From: Aureobasidium sp. EXF-3400
Lineage: Eukaryota > Ascomycota > Dothideomycetes > Dothideales > Saccotheciaceae
Length of the DNA: 64,000 nucleotides
Direction of reading: 5' to 3'
Assembly (NCBI GenBank): GCA_024195585.1
Contig: SWBL01000182.1
Span: 36,123-100,122 of the forward strand
This document shows, one piece after another, positions 50,510-62,430 of the stretch; within the stretch, counting starts at the first letter, position 1; each line of letters starts with the position of its first letter. The position numbers were made by a program, and so were the translations under genes. The notes under the pieces were generated by a model. The model ran no database searches and was not told the origin of the DNA. It worked only from the letters and a program-made list of their open reading frames with translations.

Positions 50510-51847
50510 ATGGCCGCCTCCAGAATGTTCCGTCCCACCTCGCGCCTGGTGTCAGCATCCATTGCCCGTCCCGCTCTTCGTTTCCGCCCCGTCGCTGTCT
50601 CGAGACACTATGCTACCCAGGGCGGTGTCAAGGAGATGACCGTCAGAGAGGCCCTGAACGAGGCCATGGCCGAGGAGATGGAGAGAAACGACAAGGTCTT
50701 CGTCCTGGGTGAGGAGGTCGCTCAGTACAACGGAGCGTGAGTCCAAGTGCCTGATGCTACCACGAGCACCAGCTAACCCGCCGCTCGCAGCTACAAGGTC
50801 ACCAAGGGCCTGCTCGACCGCTTCGGCGAGAAGAGAGTTATCGACTCTCCCATCACCGAGTCTGGTTTCACCGGTCTTACCGTCGGTGCTGCCCTCGCCG
50901 GTCTCCACCCTGTCGTAAGCACCGAGCCCACCGTAACACCACATCAGCGCCCTGATTACTGACACGCGCCCAGTGCGAGTTCATGACCTTCAACTTCGCC
51001 ATGCAGGCTATCGACCAAATCATCAACTCGGCCGCAAAGACCCACTACATGTCCGGTGGTATCCAGCCCTGCAACATCACCTTCCGTGGTCCCAATGGTT
51101 TCGCTTCCGGTGTTGCTGCCCAGCACTCGCAAGATTACTCGGCCTGGTACGGCTCCATCCCCGGTCTTAAGGTTGTCACTCCTTACAGCGCCGAGGACGC
51201 CAAGGGTCTCATGAAGGCCGCCATCAGAGACCCCAACCCCGTTGTTGTTCTCGAGAACGAGTGAGTCCGCGCTCCTCTTGCGCCAGGAATTACATATGCT
51301 GATTCATCTTTTTCCAGGCTTCTCTACGGTCTCTCTTTCCCCATGAGCGAGGAGGCCCAGAAGGATGACTTTGTCATTCCTGTAAGTCTACAATCTCCTC
51401 CTGCAAACCATTCTACACCCTGCTTACTCGAATCCACAGTTCGGCAAGGCCAAGATCGAGCGTCCCGGAAAGGACCTTACCATCGTCACCCTCTCTCGCT
51501 GCGTCGGTCAGTCGCTGGTCGCCGCCGAGCAGCTCAAGCAGAAGTACGGCATCGAGGCCGAGGTTATCAACCTCCGTTCCATCAAGCCCCTTGATGTTGA
51601 GGCCATCGTCAAGTCAGTCAAGAAGACCGGTCACATGATGGCCGTCGAGTCTGGCTTCCCCAGCTTCGGTGTTGGTGCTGAGCTTTTGGCTCTCACTGCC
51701 GAGTACGCCTGGGACTACCTCCAGGCTCCCCCCGTCAGAGTCACCGGTGCCGAGGTTCCCACTCCCTACGCCGCCGAGCTCGAGAAGATGTCTTTCCCTA
51801 CTGAGGAGCTGATCGTCAACTACGCCGCCAAGCTCATGCGCGTATAG
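50510..51847 (+). CDS. pdb1: Pyruvate dehydrogenase E1 component beta subunit, mitochondrial
   Basis: This is the beta subunit of the thiamine-diphosphate E1 enzyme that decarboxylates pyruvate in the mitochondrial matrix. Exons 50510-50736, 50791-50914, 50974-51260, 51318-51381 and 51440-51847 give 369 residues. An Arg/Ser-rich presequence ([20 protein letters not shown]) precedes the mature start near [20 protein letters not shown]. The conserved [60 protein letters not shown] and [20 protein letters not shown] are all present. The C-terminal transketolase-like domain runs from [20 protein letters not shown] to NYAAKLMRV. Codon usage is strongly C-ending, which fits high expression. Confidence 0.96.
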
Positions 51848-52166
51848 AGCGGAAAAGCCATACCGGAGTTATAAAGGGTTCTGACTAGGAGACTGGCTGG
51901 TGTATTTTTTTTGATATCAACTCACTTGTTCCGTTTTTTTCTTTCTTTTTCATCAAGCAGCATTTCGAATGGGGGCCTTTAGATGCCCATGTTCTCTTGA
52001 GGTTAATACTGTATTCCCGGTGCGAGCATTGGCGTCTTGTTTCTGCAAGTCTAACCCGTCCGTTCCAATTCCATCAATGTGTCAGACAGAATCACGATGC
52101 ATCTTTGTTTGTCATGACTGAAACTGCTGTACTTGTAATATATCTCCTCTCCAGAGTTTGCATCAA
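51848..52166. other. Convergent 3' intergenic region
   Basis: These 319 bp lie between pdb1 and the PCD gene. T-rich stretches at 51905-51950 are likely 3' UTR of pdb1. Confidence 0.5.
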
Positions 52167-52750
52167 TCAAGACTTGAAGTCACCGCATCCACATCCATCA
52201 TCATCCACCACATCAGCCAATTCACTGTGGCGAGTTCCTGCCTCGTCACAGAACTTTGCCATGAGGACGTCTTTGGACGACAGACCAAGAGGTTTGTGTG
52301 TGGTCCAACGGACATGGGTCTTGTTGAAGACGTTTGTCCATTCAGGATGATGTTTTTGCACCTTGCACTCCGCCGCCACTGTGTTCATGAATTCCTGATG
52401 AGTTAATCAGCGACCGATCTAACAAATGCTAAACGAAGAGGTCAAGAGGCATGAACCATCCGCGTGTGTGACCGATGCATTCATTGTCATCGAAAGAACG
52501 AATGTTGACATACCCAGGTAGCCTTGAAGGTCTTGAAACGAAAGGTTCGCTCGAGCCCTCTGTTGTCGTTTGTTGCTTTCCATCTGCCGCCGCCTTCTGT
52601 GGTGAGAGCAGTGGCATCACGACCCAGTTGTTCTTCATTCTCTCCCGCGGAATATTCAAAGCGGCTGGTGGACCTGGGTACTGAAGACGACATGGCTCTG
52701 ACAACTGATCTAGACACAGGCTGTGGACCCGTTCGTCGCAAGAGGAACAT
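52167..52750 (-). CDS. Pterin-4a-carbinolamine dehydratase
   Basis: This small enzyme dehydrates the 4a-carbinolamine of tetrahydropterins so that aromatic amino-acid hydroxylases can reuse the cofactor. Exons 52750-52514 and 52394-52167 give 154 residues. The 119-nt intron (GTATGT...CATCAG) is longer than most here. The spliced core reads ERTFRFKTFKATWEFMNTVA then KVQKHHPEWTNVFNKTHVRW, TTHKPLGLSSKDVLMAKFCD. The HHPEW motif and the downstream THKPLGLS carry the active-site histidines. The N terminus (MFLLRRTGPQPVSRSVVRAM) is basic and may direct the protein to mitochondria; a start at the internal Met, MSSSVPRST, is possible. It is found in many fungi without an obvious hydroxylase partner. 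Confidence 0.9.
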
Positions 52751-53079
52751 GATTATTGTTGACGGATGAGGTGACGGACGTCTACATAGTCGATTGGAGG
52801 ACAAGGGTGGTAAATCTTGGCAAGGTACCATTTTAAGCTTGAGCTTTTCATGACATGCAACAGCAACAAGACACACAAACACATGTAACAAGGAAACAAC
52901 AAAATGCATAAAAAGTGGTATCATGAGGGGCAACTAAAGACTTTTTTGGTTCTCTTCCTGCCGACAGAAGTTCTATCAAAAGGTAATGCCCATGTTTCGC
53001 CCGGGATCCTTGACGCAGCAAAGCAGCCGTCATAGCAAACCCATCAACGCCGACGACCTTCACATCAAAGTGAAATCGC
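52751..53079. other. Intergenic region between PCD and eL13 genes
   Basis: These 329 bp lie between two minus-strand genes and hold the eL13 3' UTR and the PCD promoter. Nothing specific is recognised. Confidence 0.5.
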
Positions 53080-54144
53080 TTATTTCTTAGCGTTGGCAGC
53101 CTCCTCAGCCTTGGCCTTGGCACGCTTCTCGCGGGTACCGGCGAGACGAGCCTCGCTGCGGACGTCACGGAGCTTGCGGTAGGCGTTCTCCTCACCGGGG
53201 TAGTCGGAAAGCTTGCCCTCGACAACCTTGGCCTTGTTCTCGATGGGGAAGGTGGCGGCGGCCTGCTTAACGAAGTTCTCCTTGGCAGACTTGACCTCCT
53301 CAGCAGAGGCGTCACCCTTCTTGGGGGCCTTGCTGTTGCGGGGGAAGAGGATAACGCGGCTGCGGTAGGCCTTCAGGCGCTCGACGTTGGCGGCAAGAGA
53401 CTCCTCGGAGAGGTTCTGGCGGCGGGGGTCGACCGAGATACCGATGGTGGGTGCAAGCTTGCGGGGGATACCAGCAGCCTTGGGAGATGGTCAGTCGCGA
53501 TAGACGGCAATGGAACAATCTACGGGATACACACCTTCAACTCAGCAAGGGAGAAACCACGGCCAGCGCGAACGCGGCGGTTGTACTTGAGGGTAGGGCA
53601 GCGGACAATGGGGCGGAGCTTGTCGACGGGGCGAGGAGCGACGGTGGCAGCCTTGGCGGCGCGAGCGTTGCGGCGAGCCTTCTTCTTGCCGGCCTAGGAT
53701 TGATCTTGTCAGGAACATGTCGCTGACCACAGGCGCCTGCACTCTCATGAAGAGAGGGGAATTACCTGGTCGAAGTGCACGCGCACGCGGCGCTGCCAAT
53801 CCTTGCGGAAATGGTTGTGCGGGATCTGCTGGTTGTGCTTGATGGCCTGTTGTTGTGTTAGTCCATCTGTCTCCTAATTCTCTTTCTTGGCCGGCATCAT
53901 GGATGGGTGGAGGCAGGCTTGTTGCGGTTGTCTTGGTAGAGGCGAGGGCGAGAGCATAATGCGTGCGTTCTTGCGAATGTTGCTAATCGCTGAACGACTG
54001 CGTGTGTTGCCATCAAATTCGAAATGCTCATGGCGGTCGTCGGGTTGGCGAAGAATAGCGTAGCACCTCGAGGGTCGACCAAAGACAGCGCAACAAGCGT
54101 GTTCCAATTCCATGACGGACAGTGGCCGTGGCTCAACTAACCAT
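53080..54144 (-). CDS. rpl13: 60S ribosomal protein eL13 (L13e)
   Basis: This is a large-subunit ribosomal protein. The ATG (54144-54142) is alone in the first coding exon. A 295-nt intron (GTTAGT...CAACAG) follows, then exons 53846-53766, 53693-53535 and 53478-53080, giving 213 residues. The product reads [20 protein letters not shown], then [35 protein letters not shown] and [20 protein letters not shown], and ends [14 protein letters not shown] long first intron directly after the start codon is typical of ribosomal-protein genes and may aid expression. I looked for box C/D snoRNA motifs in that intron and found none. Confidence 0.95.
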
Positions 54145-54652
54145 TGTGTCGGTGGGCGATAGATGATCCTGTTGTCGAAGGTCGCGTCGTCGTCGTCAAA
54201 GGAGAAAAGATCGAAGCACCCGCCTTGCAAAACTTCGATTTGTCGCTTAGCCCGTGGTGTGCCAAGTCCGCGCACGTGCCATGTTTTTCAACGTCTGTCT
54301 CGACTCCTGACCCTCACTCTCCATCACTTGCCTAATTGTCTTCCTCACTCGAGTCTTGCTCCGTATTAGAATCCAGCCATGTTGCTCTCGTCTATCATTC
54401 CGTCAAATACAACGCACAGAAAGTAGATCACGCTCCACAAGTTTACACCAATGCTCGAGCCACGACACAGACACAGATTCAAATAGTCAGTGAGAATAAT
54501 GAATAAGGAATAATGTATAGTGAATACGAAAGACTGTCGCTCAGTCGTAAAAATGTCTTCGCCTCGCGTCGCACGTTTCGCTGGTTTGACTTGACCCCAA
54601 TGACCTTCTGCCAGCAGATAATGTCAAGCAACCTTTCAACTTTTACCACTTT
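54145..54652. other. Intergenic region upstream of eL13
   Basis: These 508 bp contain the eL13 promoter and 5' UTR and the 3' UTR of the leucine-rich-repeat gene. No further feature was supported. Confidence 0.5.
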
Positions 54653-57600
54653 CTAGAAAGTCTCATCGTCCTGCGGCATCTTGTCCTTTAGCCATAGCAT
54701 CGTAGCTTCCGTTCCCTTTTCGAGAACTCGATGTGATGGGACTCTGAAGGCGTTGCCGCCGACAGAGAGCCCCTTGAGACCTTGGTCCCACAAAAGTCCT
54801 ATCTCCGGAGGTAGGTAACCGATGTTGTTATTTGCGAGATCGACTGACTGCAATCCTGCCAGAGCCTCATCCGAGACTGCATCGATTCTGTTGCTTCCAG
54901 CATGTAGAACCTTCAGCTCAGGGAAAGACTTTCTGACTTTGGGTACCGACCCGATCAGTCTGTTATTGGACACGTCCAGATATGAAAGGCGCGGTGCGTG
55001 TAGCAGATTCAAAAGTGGCTCCCAGCTTGAGATCTTGTTGCTGCCCAAGAACAGCTCTTGGAGAGCCGTCAAGGTCACGACTTCATTCAGGTACTTGTCT
55101 CCCAGAGAGCAGTTCGACAAGTCCAAGATCCTAAGATTCTGAGCCAAAGAAATCTCGAAAGGGATTGTGACAAAGTTGTTGCGTGCCAATTTGAGCTCGC
55201 GGACATCTTCTGTGCTGAAGATGGATCGAAGCACATCGGCATCATCATCGACAAGACTTTTGTCCCGGAGGTCAAGGGTACCAGAGACAACTCCCCACTG
55301 TGAACCAGAATCGTGAGGTGACTGGATATCGATTCCCTCGTCTTCAAACTCGTCGCCTGCAACTCCTTGACCCGATGTCCTTAGGCGTTGAGCTAAGCTA
55401 CGTTTGAGCTCTTCCGTCGACATGTTCAAGAGTTTACGTTCCCGGAGTGGATTAGCGGCCACTTTCATAACATCCAGTGAGTCCATAAGACCAATGTTGT
55501 CGTGCAGTTTGGTCAGCTCGTTTCCAGTCAAGTCGGCCTGTTTGAGGTACTTCAAACTAGTGAAACCTTGAGGGAGCATGGAGATTTTGTTATCGGCAGC
55601 AGCCAGCGATACCAAGTCTTTCCAGCCAGACATATCTGGCAGTGCGACTATCCTGTTACTTGCCATGTTGATCGACCTGATGGCCGGTAATGACAAGTTC
55701 TCGGAAAAGGCAAGCGAGGCCAGTGAGTTGTTCGCAACATCTAGATGCTCGAGCTTAGAAAGCCCGGAGACGCTGAAAGGGAACAATGCGCCCACCATAG
55801 CGTTGTTCGAGGCGTTGAGATCAACGATAGGCAAGGTTTCCAAAACATCCATCGGAAGACCGGTAAGCTGATTTCCAGCAACATTGAGAACCTGCAAATT
55901 GACGAGTGCGCGCAGACCATCGGGAAGACTGAGAAGCTTGTTGTGCTGCAGTTCCAAAGTCCTTAGATTGTGTAAGCGACCTATGGATTGAGGGAGATAG
56001 CCGGACAGGTTGTTGTTGCCCAGTTTCAGTTCTCGCAATGACTCGAGCTGGCCAATGGTGTCAAATATGGCGTTGCCCAGCTTGTTGTGAGACTTTGGAA
56101 ATGTAAGTAGTCGCACTTGTGAGATCGTAGATCATAGAACTTACCAAGTTCAGCGTTGTTAGTCTTTCCAGCCAGCGCAGACCAGCAGGAACTGCCTGGA
56201 GATTGTTTCCATGCAAATCAAGCATCTCCACACCGCGGAACTGTAGCCCCTTGAATTCATCCTGATTATCCACAGCTACTTCGGTAGCAACATCCGGGAA
56301 TATGTCATCAGAAATCGTGTCGAGATCGTTGTCCGCTGCTACAAAGCGAACAAGATCTGTCATCTGACTCCAGTTCATGCTGCTGTCTTCTCGTTGATCA
56401 TACATGCTCAAGACTTCATCCGGGATACTCTTGAGGCCCATTCCTGCAATGTTAAGACGTCCATCACCACGAGCTGCCTCGATTCTCTTGCGCATAAGAC
56501 CACTGGAGCCTTTGGGTTTAGTGTTGAACGGGTCTGCAAAAGGATCGTGTGCGAAGTCGTCGTTTTGACTACTTGATTGGTGTCCTTTGGGGACTGGTGC
56601 TCTCTTTGCAGCTTTGGCTTTCGCAATCTGTTCTCTAAGCGCCGTGGAAGAACTAGACGCTTTCTCGGGAGACGCTTGCGTTTCTTTCTGAGACGCACCT
56701 TTCACAGCTGTTGCAGGAGTTGGTCTCGTTTTGATCGCCGGAGTTGAAATGCTAGTGGTCGGCCTGGGTCTAGGAGTCGCGGCTATGCCTGCGCCGGGCT
56801 GACGAAGACTACTCGTCCGTTGAAGTGGCTTCATTGTGGACACTTTGGGGGTGCTGATCGTTGTAGATGGTTTACCCGCCACCGAGGCGGGGCGACCAAG
56901 TCTAGACGGTGCCAGACCAATCGAGGAAGGCGCTCTTGGAGCAGGAAGCTTTGCAGGCGTCTTGCTTGTTGGTGGAGCCATTACAGATGATCTTTTGGTC
57001 GGTGAAGCCAACTTTCCGACAGTTCTGGGACGTGGTAACTCTCTCGTTTCGTCAATACTCATAGCAGAGGCCGGGCGTGATTGTTGACCCATGGGGCTTT
57101 GCGGCGCAAAAAAACTGGATCGCCGTCTGTCGGTCCCTGGAGTCTCAGGAAGTCGCGAAAGGCTTTCCACAGTGCGATCCGATAATGAGAGCCGAGACGC
57201 CCTCTTTGCGCTTGGAGTTTGCGGCTCGTCGATGAAATCAGAAGGTGAAGTATCATCGTAATCGCCTTGCCTTGAAGCAGCTCGCGAAGCACTGCGGAAG
57301 CCATCAAGAGAGCCTAATTGATCATTCAGATCTTCTCGCTGGGCAGTGGTGACAATGCTAGAAACAGGTCTCCGAGATTGCGCAATGTACGATACTGGAC
57401 GTGAAGCAGGCTTCCTAGCGGCAGGCGCAGGTTTTTCCGAAACAGAATAAGTAGGACGATGCGATGAGGTCCTGGGTGGAAGGATGCCGGACGAAGGTCC
57501 AGAAATACTCGATCTAAATCCAGCGCTGGACGAAGGCGGCCTGGGAAGCGCCTTCTTGGCGGGAGATGGCTTCACCAAAGCAGAAGGCTTAGTAGGGGAA

Positions 57601-57722
57601 GGTAGCGCAATTTTGTGGTCATTGTTAGGAGCAGGCAGTCTGGAAGCCGAAGGTCTTGCGATAGAAGAGAACTTTGGAATTCCCGTAGACTTCATTGGGG
57701 TGGCGGAGGTTGAGGGATCCAT
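54653..57722 (-). CDS. Leucine-rich-repeat protein (LRRC40-like)
   Basis: Exons 57722-56145 and 56092-54653 (52-nt intron, GTAAGT...CCAAAG) give 1005 residues. The first 430 residues are Ser/Pro/Arg-rich and disordered, full of S/T-P sites (SALVKPSPAKKALPRPP; MAPPTSKTPAKLPAPRAPSS). From about residue 430 the protein is a long LRR solenoid: GVEMLDLHGNNLQAVPAGLR, SLRELKLGNNNLSGYLPQSI, NLRTLELQHNKLLSLPDGLR and many more, about 18 repeats. An interruption near the middle (SGQGVAGDEFEDEGIDIQSP) splits them into two blocks. It ends MLWLKDKMPQDDETF, a C-terminal motif shared with LRRC40-type proteins. The role is probably scaffolding; no enzyme domain is present. Confidence 0.83.
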
Positions 57723-58077
57723 TATAGCCAGCTACGCCCAAGGCGGATATGGGTAGCCGGAGATTCGGGGAGAAGGGAATGACCAATGATGGAAAATGGT
57801 TCGGAGGAGAAAGGGTCTATGTCTATTGTACTTGGGTTCATTCCATCTCGGCACTTTGTTTGCATCCAAAGCCCCTGGATAATGAATGGAAGTCGGAGTG
57901 CCTAATAACGTTGTGGATGCCCCGCCAACCTGGACCCTTGGTTGGCGCGTTTACCAACGCGTGGCGCGCGTCCCTCGAAATACACAAAGATTGCATTCAC
58001 ATCTCTTGTTCTTTTGCATTGCACAGCATAGCAACTGACATTCACACCGACCAAACATATATATCGTCTATCACATT
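57723..58077. other. Divergent promoter region (LRR protein / coiled-coil protein)
   Basis: This 355-bp region contains GGTTGGCGCGTTTACCAACGCG at about 57941-57962, a GC-rich imperfect palindrome around an ACGCG box like an MBF cell-cycle site. The functional reading is inference. Confidence 0.45.
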
Positions 58078-59286
58078 ATGGACACGACAGGACCTCCGAC
58101 CCCGAGCTCAGGACATAATCAACCCTCTTCTCCTGCGGGGGAGATCACACCTCCTCAATCCTCGAACCTTGAGATAGCAGGTCGCGTCGCAGGACAGTCT
58201 TCATCTGCGTCCCCTCCCGCCGACGAATCAGTCGCATGGTCTGAAGACTATGTTCAACAGGCACAGCCTGATGAGCTCCGTAACATTATAGCCAGCCTTG
58301 TGCCTCTTTTGCAAGAAGCTCGCACCGATGCTGCGCACCACAAGCTGCAGTATCGCATGCTTGCGATCGAGACCACCGAGGTTATGGAGCGTATCCAAGT
58401 CGAAATGGATATGAACCAACGCGAGACAGATCTTTTGAAGATCAATGACCCTGTCGAGCGACGCATCGTTCGTGCTGATCAGGAGTCTGATCCGAGCATC
58501 CGTCGTGTACACGTTGACATCTGGAACTCGATGGTCGGCGAAACACAAACTCTCAAGTCTCAAAATGCTCAACTCGACCAACTTGTCTCACAGCACAAAC
58601 GCATGATCGTGCAGCAGGAGAGTGAGATCGCAACCCTGAATGATCGCATCACTCTCTATCGCGAGCGTCTTCGCGAGAATCGCTCTCACCTCAATCGTTA
58701 TCGTCGTGCCGCTGGATTTCCAGAGTCGCCACGAAGGCCTCATTCTGCTCAATCTTCTCCCTGGACCACCCGCGAGCGCGACCAGCCACCTTTTGCAGCT
58801 CTGTTGCATGCATCCGATTTGATGAGCGGAAGGGGCCCATCGTCCCCTCAAACCCCAACGCGTAGGAGACGAGCCGCATCGATAACTCCAATGCCCTATG
58901 AGACCCCTCAGACGCTGCAGTCCACGCGCTATCTGCAGGTCCCGCAGACTGCACCACCTTTGCGCAACCTCCAACTCCAGCCATTTGATCCTGAACGACT
59001 CGCTTCGACCAAGCATCAAACGACAGTTCTCAACCAGATGTTGGTAGCGGAAGAAAGCGAGGTCGAGACCGATGATCCTGATGAAGATGCAGGAGCGCCT
59101 AGCACTCCTACACGTGAACATAAGAAGAGCACTTCTAGGCCCGGGGCTTCCAACGCCGTTCAACAGAGATTGTTTGGCCAAGTCAGAAAAGCAGGCGATC
59201 AGCGAGTCCCACGTGAAGCAAAGGCCAAGACATCTGTTCTGGAACAGACACGACAATCGAGCGGCAGCGACATGAAACGAGCATGA
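58078..59286 (+). CDS. Conserved coiled-coil protein of unknown function
   Basis: This is a single exon of 402 residues, not recognised as a named family. Residues 1-55 are Ser/Pro-rich and disordered. Residues 60-115 (DELRNIIASLVPLLQEARTD, YRMLAIETTEVMERIQVEMD) and 150-205 (NSMVGETQTLKSQNAQLDQL, MIVQQESEIATLNDRITLYR) are heptad-rich helices, predicted coiled coil. The rest is basic and proline-rich, with S/T-P sites (SPQTPTRRRRAASITPMPYE) and an acidic patch (SEVETDDPDEDAG). These traits fit a cytoskeletal, spindle or septum-associated scaffold that is regulated by cyclin-dependent kinase, but this is inference. Its stop codon is 103 bp from the convergent pop1 gene. Confidence 0.75.
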   Translation: MDTTGPPTPSSGHNQPSSPAGEITPPQSSNLEIAGRVAGQSSSASPPADESVAWSEDYVQQAQPDELRNIIASLVPLLQEARTDAAHHKLQYRMLAIETTEVMERIQVEMDMNQRETDLLKINDPVERRIVRADQESDPSIRRVHVDIWNSMVGETQTLKSQNAQLDQLVSQHKRMIVQQESEIATLNDRITLYRERLRENRSHLNRYRRAAGFPESPRRPHSAQSSPWTTRERDQPPFAALLHASDLMSGRGPSSPQTPTRRRRAASITPMPYETPQTLQSTRYLQVPQTAPPLRNLQLQPFDPERLASTKHQTTVLNQMLVAEESEVETDDPDEDAGAPSTPTREHKKSTSRPGASNAVQQRLFGQVRKAGDQRVPREAKAKTSVLEQTRQSSGSDMKRA

Positions 59287-59389
59287 TTTTGACCGGAGAG
59301 TTGTAGCAGCGTGGTTAGACTTAGATAGATACCCCAAACCACAGAAGCCGAGCAAGTTCTCGTGTACAAGCTCAAGACCTTGACGTTCG

Positions 59390-61932
59390 TCAAACAAACT
59401 CCAGCCTTCCCAACCTGCCTACTGTTTCTCCAGCATTCCTGACAATGCACATGTGTGGTCCCTTTTCGTTGGCATTGGCGGTTGCCATCAGTCTTTGAAC
59501 AAGGACGCTGCCGATAGCAACACCTCTACCTTGCGTCAAGCTGAATTCACCCTTTGTGACAAACCCAATAAGGTCTTCTCTGCCAGGAAGCGGTGGGCAG
59601 TCATCGTTGGTGTCTGACTGTGGAGTTTCCAGCAAGTCGGCAGCCAACTGTTGCTGTACATCGGCTGGAGAAGTGGACTTCAGTACAGACGACGGCAGAG
59701 TTCGCTGGCGCTTCTTCTTCTGAGCGCTGGACTCTTCACGAGCCGGGTCGATAGCAAGCCATTGGTCGCGCAAGGACACCTTTGCTGGGCCATGTGCGGT
59801 AGGTAGACGATATACTCGTGCGCAAGGGTCAGGAGTGCCGCGTCCGAGCAATGTGATGCGAACAGTCGAAACAGCGTGAGCCAGATGTTCAGTAGACGCA
59901 ACCTGACCAGCGCCTAGGCTTCGGGCGAGACTAGGAGTAATGTGATGAATTGCTGAGGATGGTGTTATGTCCTGTTTCGCCTCTCCTGTACTGTCGTCTA
60001 AGCAGTAGGCCCAATCGCAGGCCCAGCCGTCACCATCTTCACCTTTTCTGCCAGGACCTAAAGTGACACTGTCCCATTCAACTCTCTTGCCTTTGGGCTT
60101 TGCTTCCCATTGCGCTTTCCTTTTGGCGCTCTCCAAAGTCTCCCAGAGGTCTCCCGCCTTCGTACCTGGGAAATCGCCAGGGAACCAAGCTACCCCTGTC
60201 TCAAAAGCAACCTGGCGCTGCTCATCCAAGCCTCCCATTCTGACTTGCCCGCCAGTCGAGATGGGGTAATACATAAGACTTTGCCAAACGGCTGGTACAG
60301 TTTTCCAGGGTAGAAGGACAACCCACGAGCAAGAAGTGCGTTCTTTACTTCCTGGTCTCGAGTTTGGCTGGGCAGATGATGGGAATGCCATGACTGGAAT
60401 GCGAGGATCTTGAGCCAAAGGCTCAGGATACGTACCGGGCGTGGCAGTAAATTTACGACGGTTGATACTCTTCTGACTCTGTAGCGCGCGGCAAGATGCT
60501 TGTCTTCTTGCACGGTCGAAAATGCCTGGCGTTGTTCGGGCAATATCGAAGGGCCATTCTGTCAGCAGTTTGAGAAGTTGATGTTGATCTCCGGTGGCGC
60601 CAGGTGCGGTTCGTGGTGGATGATGCAGCCGCGGATCGGATATATCGAAGGCCAGCAGGGCATTTGCGGGCAAAGCCGAGGGATTCTGGACGCCTGCTAA
60701 TAGTGGCCAAGTACTTTCAGTAGACGATTCGTCTTTAGAGCCGGCAGCGTGAAGAGCGCTCGTCAGGGCTTCAGTCGAAGCGGGACCTACGACCTCGATA
60801 CTTCCGATCTCAAAACGCAAATCTTCGATTGTCAATTGAGGCTTCTGAATCTTGGCCAGTCGGGTGAGCTGGTCCCAGAGCTGAGAAAACGCTGACGGGT
60901 GAAGGCGAATGAAGACTTGACGAGACTGTTTCGCAGGGGGATCCGATTCTGCTCGCCAAACGACTGTGGCAGGAGCGATGGGATGATTTGGATACATGTC
61001 ACGCTCATAGAGCCAACCTTGCCATATGCGAGAACCCTGTCGCCATTTCTGACCTCTTGGTGTCCAGGCAGAGTCGGACTTGCCAAGGCCCAAGGCACGA
61101 AGCAGGGACTCTATACTCTGCTGGTTACCGTGTATGGAGAGGGTGGACATGTAACTTGTGTCCCAAGCGACAGCTCCTCGGTCTTTACTCGCACGATGGG
61201 TGGGACGATAGCTTTTGACAGTTGATGTCAGAGGCAGGGCAAAGCGCCAGAGAGGTTGACTTGGCGGAGTCATGTGGGCTCGTTTTGCATGAAACATGTG
61301 TGTAGGCAACCAGGTCTTGTGGATTTGACGTTTCCGATACTTTGCCTTGGGCACAGGAGGGGACGCGAGTTTGTTCTTCTTGGGCCGGGGCGATCTAGCG
61401 ACGACTCCCTGGTCGAGTGACTGCTTGTTCTTGCGGCCCAGGGCTCGTAGACGGTTGACAGTGTCGGTGCGAAGGCGCATATGGCCGCTTGGTTTTCGAC
61501 GACGTGACGTGACAGTCGGTGTCTTGTCCTCGGCCATCTGTTTCGTGTTAGCGTGGTCGCGACCATGGTCAATCGTGGACCGACCTCTCGCGCAGCCTGA
61601 CGGCGCAGTCTTTTGGGCACCCTCTTCGCATTGTGACTGGCCGTCCTGCGTCTCAGATCCTTGGGCACTTGTTGGAAAGCTCGCTGTGTGAGGCCCTTCC
61701 TGGCTCGCGCCATGCCCTCTTCGAGTGCTCGGATCTCATATTCGCGGGCCTTGACGAAGGCGCCTACGTCGAGCTCTCCATTCTTGAAGGCCTTGGAGCT
61801 TGTCTGCACTGCCAGCGTGCGGGCATCGCGTTGTGTCTTTTGCCGCTTGTTGCGCCAGCCTCCGTTGTCTGTCGAGTTTCCCTTGCGCTTTTGGCCCGTT
61901 TGCTGTCCTCCTGATTCTGGCTTTGGTGCCAT
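59390..61932 (-). CDS. pop1: Pop1, ribonuclease P/MRP protein subunit
   Basis: Pop1 is the largest protein of RNase P and RNase MRP, needed for tRNA 5' maturation and rRNA cleavage. Exons 61932-61585 and 61537-59390 give 831 residues. The 47-nt intron has a weak donor (GTCGGT) but a good CTAAC branch site. Splicing joins RTASHNAKRVPKRLRRQAARE to MAEDKTPTVTSRRRKPSGHM, which spans the conserved POP1 N-terminal signature. Further conserved parts are YRKRQIHKTWLPTHMFHAKR, the POPLD domain with SWVVLLPWKTVPAVWQSLMY, VAWFPGDFPGTKAGDLW, and the C terminus LIGFVTKGEFSLTQGRGVAI. The frame also opens at an ATG at 61989. Confidence 0.94.
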
Positions 61933-62430
61933 TCTACTCGTGTCGTCGGTGTAAGCGCAAATGGGTGGGTTTGCTTGACTGGGCGTCAAGCTTGCGACTC
62001 TTCCGACGTCGCGTCTCGAGTCAAAATCTGAAACTCCAAACTCAGCACGTCACACTTAGACTTCAAGCACAATCACCTCTCGACCTCCTGCTCGTCTTGT
62101 TTGATACAATGGTTTATGCCGGTAGGCTCAACTACCTAGCTGTCTAACATCCAGTGCCTCACCACTGCATACTTGTCCCCATCCATGTACAGACTTGCTG
62201 CCTCGAACCTTCAACGTCTTGCGTCGCCGTGTTCGCCCTCTTCTTCAAATGTATCACAACTCCGTATCAATGTAAGCGCCACCGTCCCAAGCCCAAACCA
62301 AGATGAAATAAAAAGCACAAAAACAATTGTCGTATCTTCCGATAGGACACCAGAGAAACAAAGAAGAGAACGCAAAGAGTTTTGTAAGAACAGAAGAACA
62401 TAGGAAAGTGCCACTCCCAGCATTGCGGCT
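61933..62430. other. Intergenic region between pop1 and the FlbC-like gene
   Basis: This holds the pop1 promoter and the 3' UTR of the C2H2 gene, both on the minus strand. No gene was supported. Confidence 0.5.

Noticed and set aside
53874..54275. A 133-codon minus-strand open frame covering the eL13 first intron
   Set aside because: It overlaps the intron and the eL13 start codon, lacks similarity, and splicing at GTTAGT...CAACAG gives an exact eL13.
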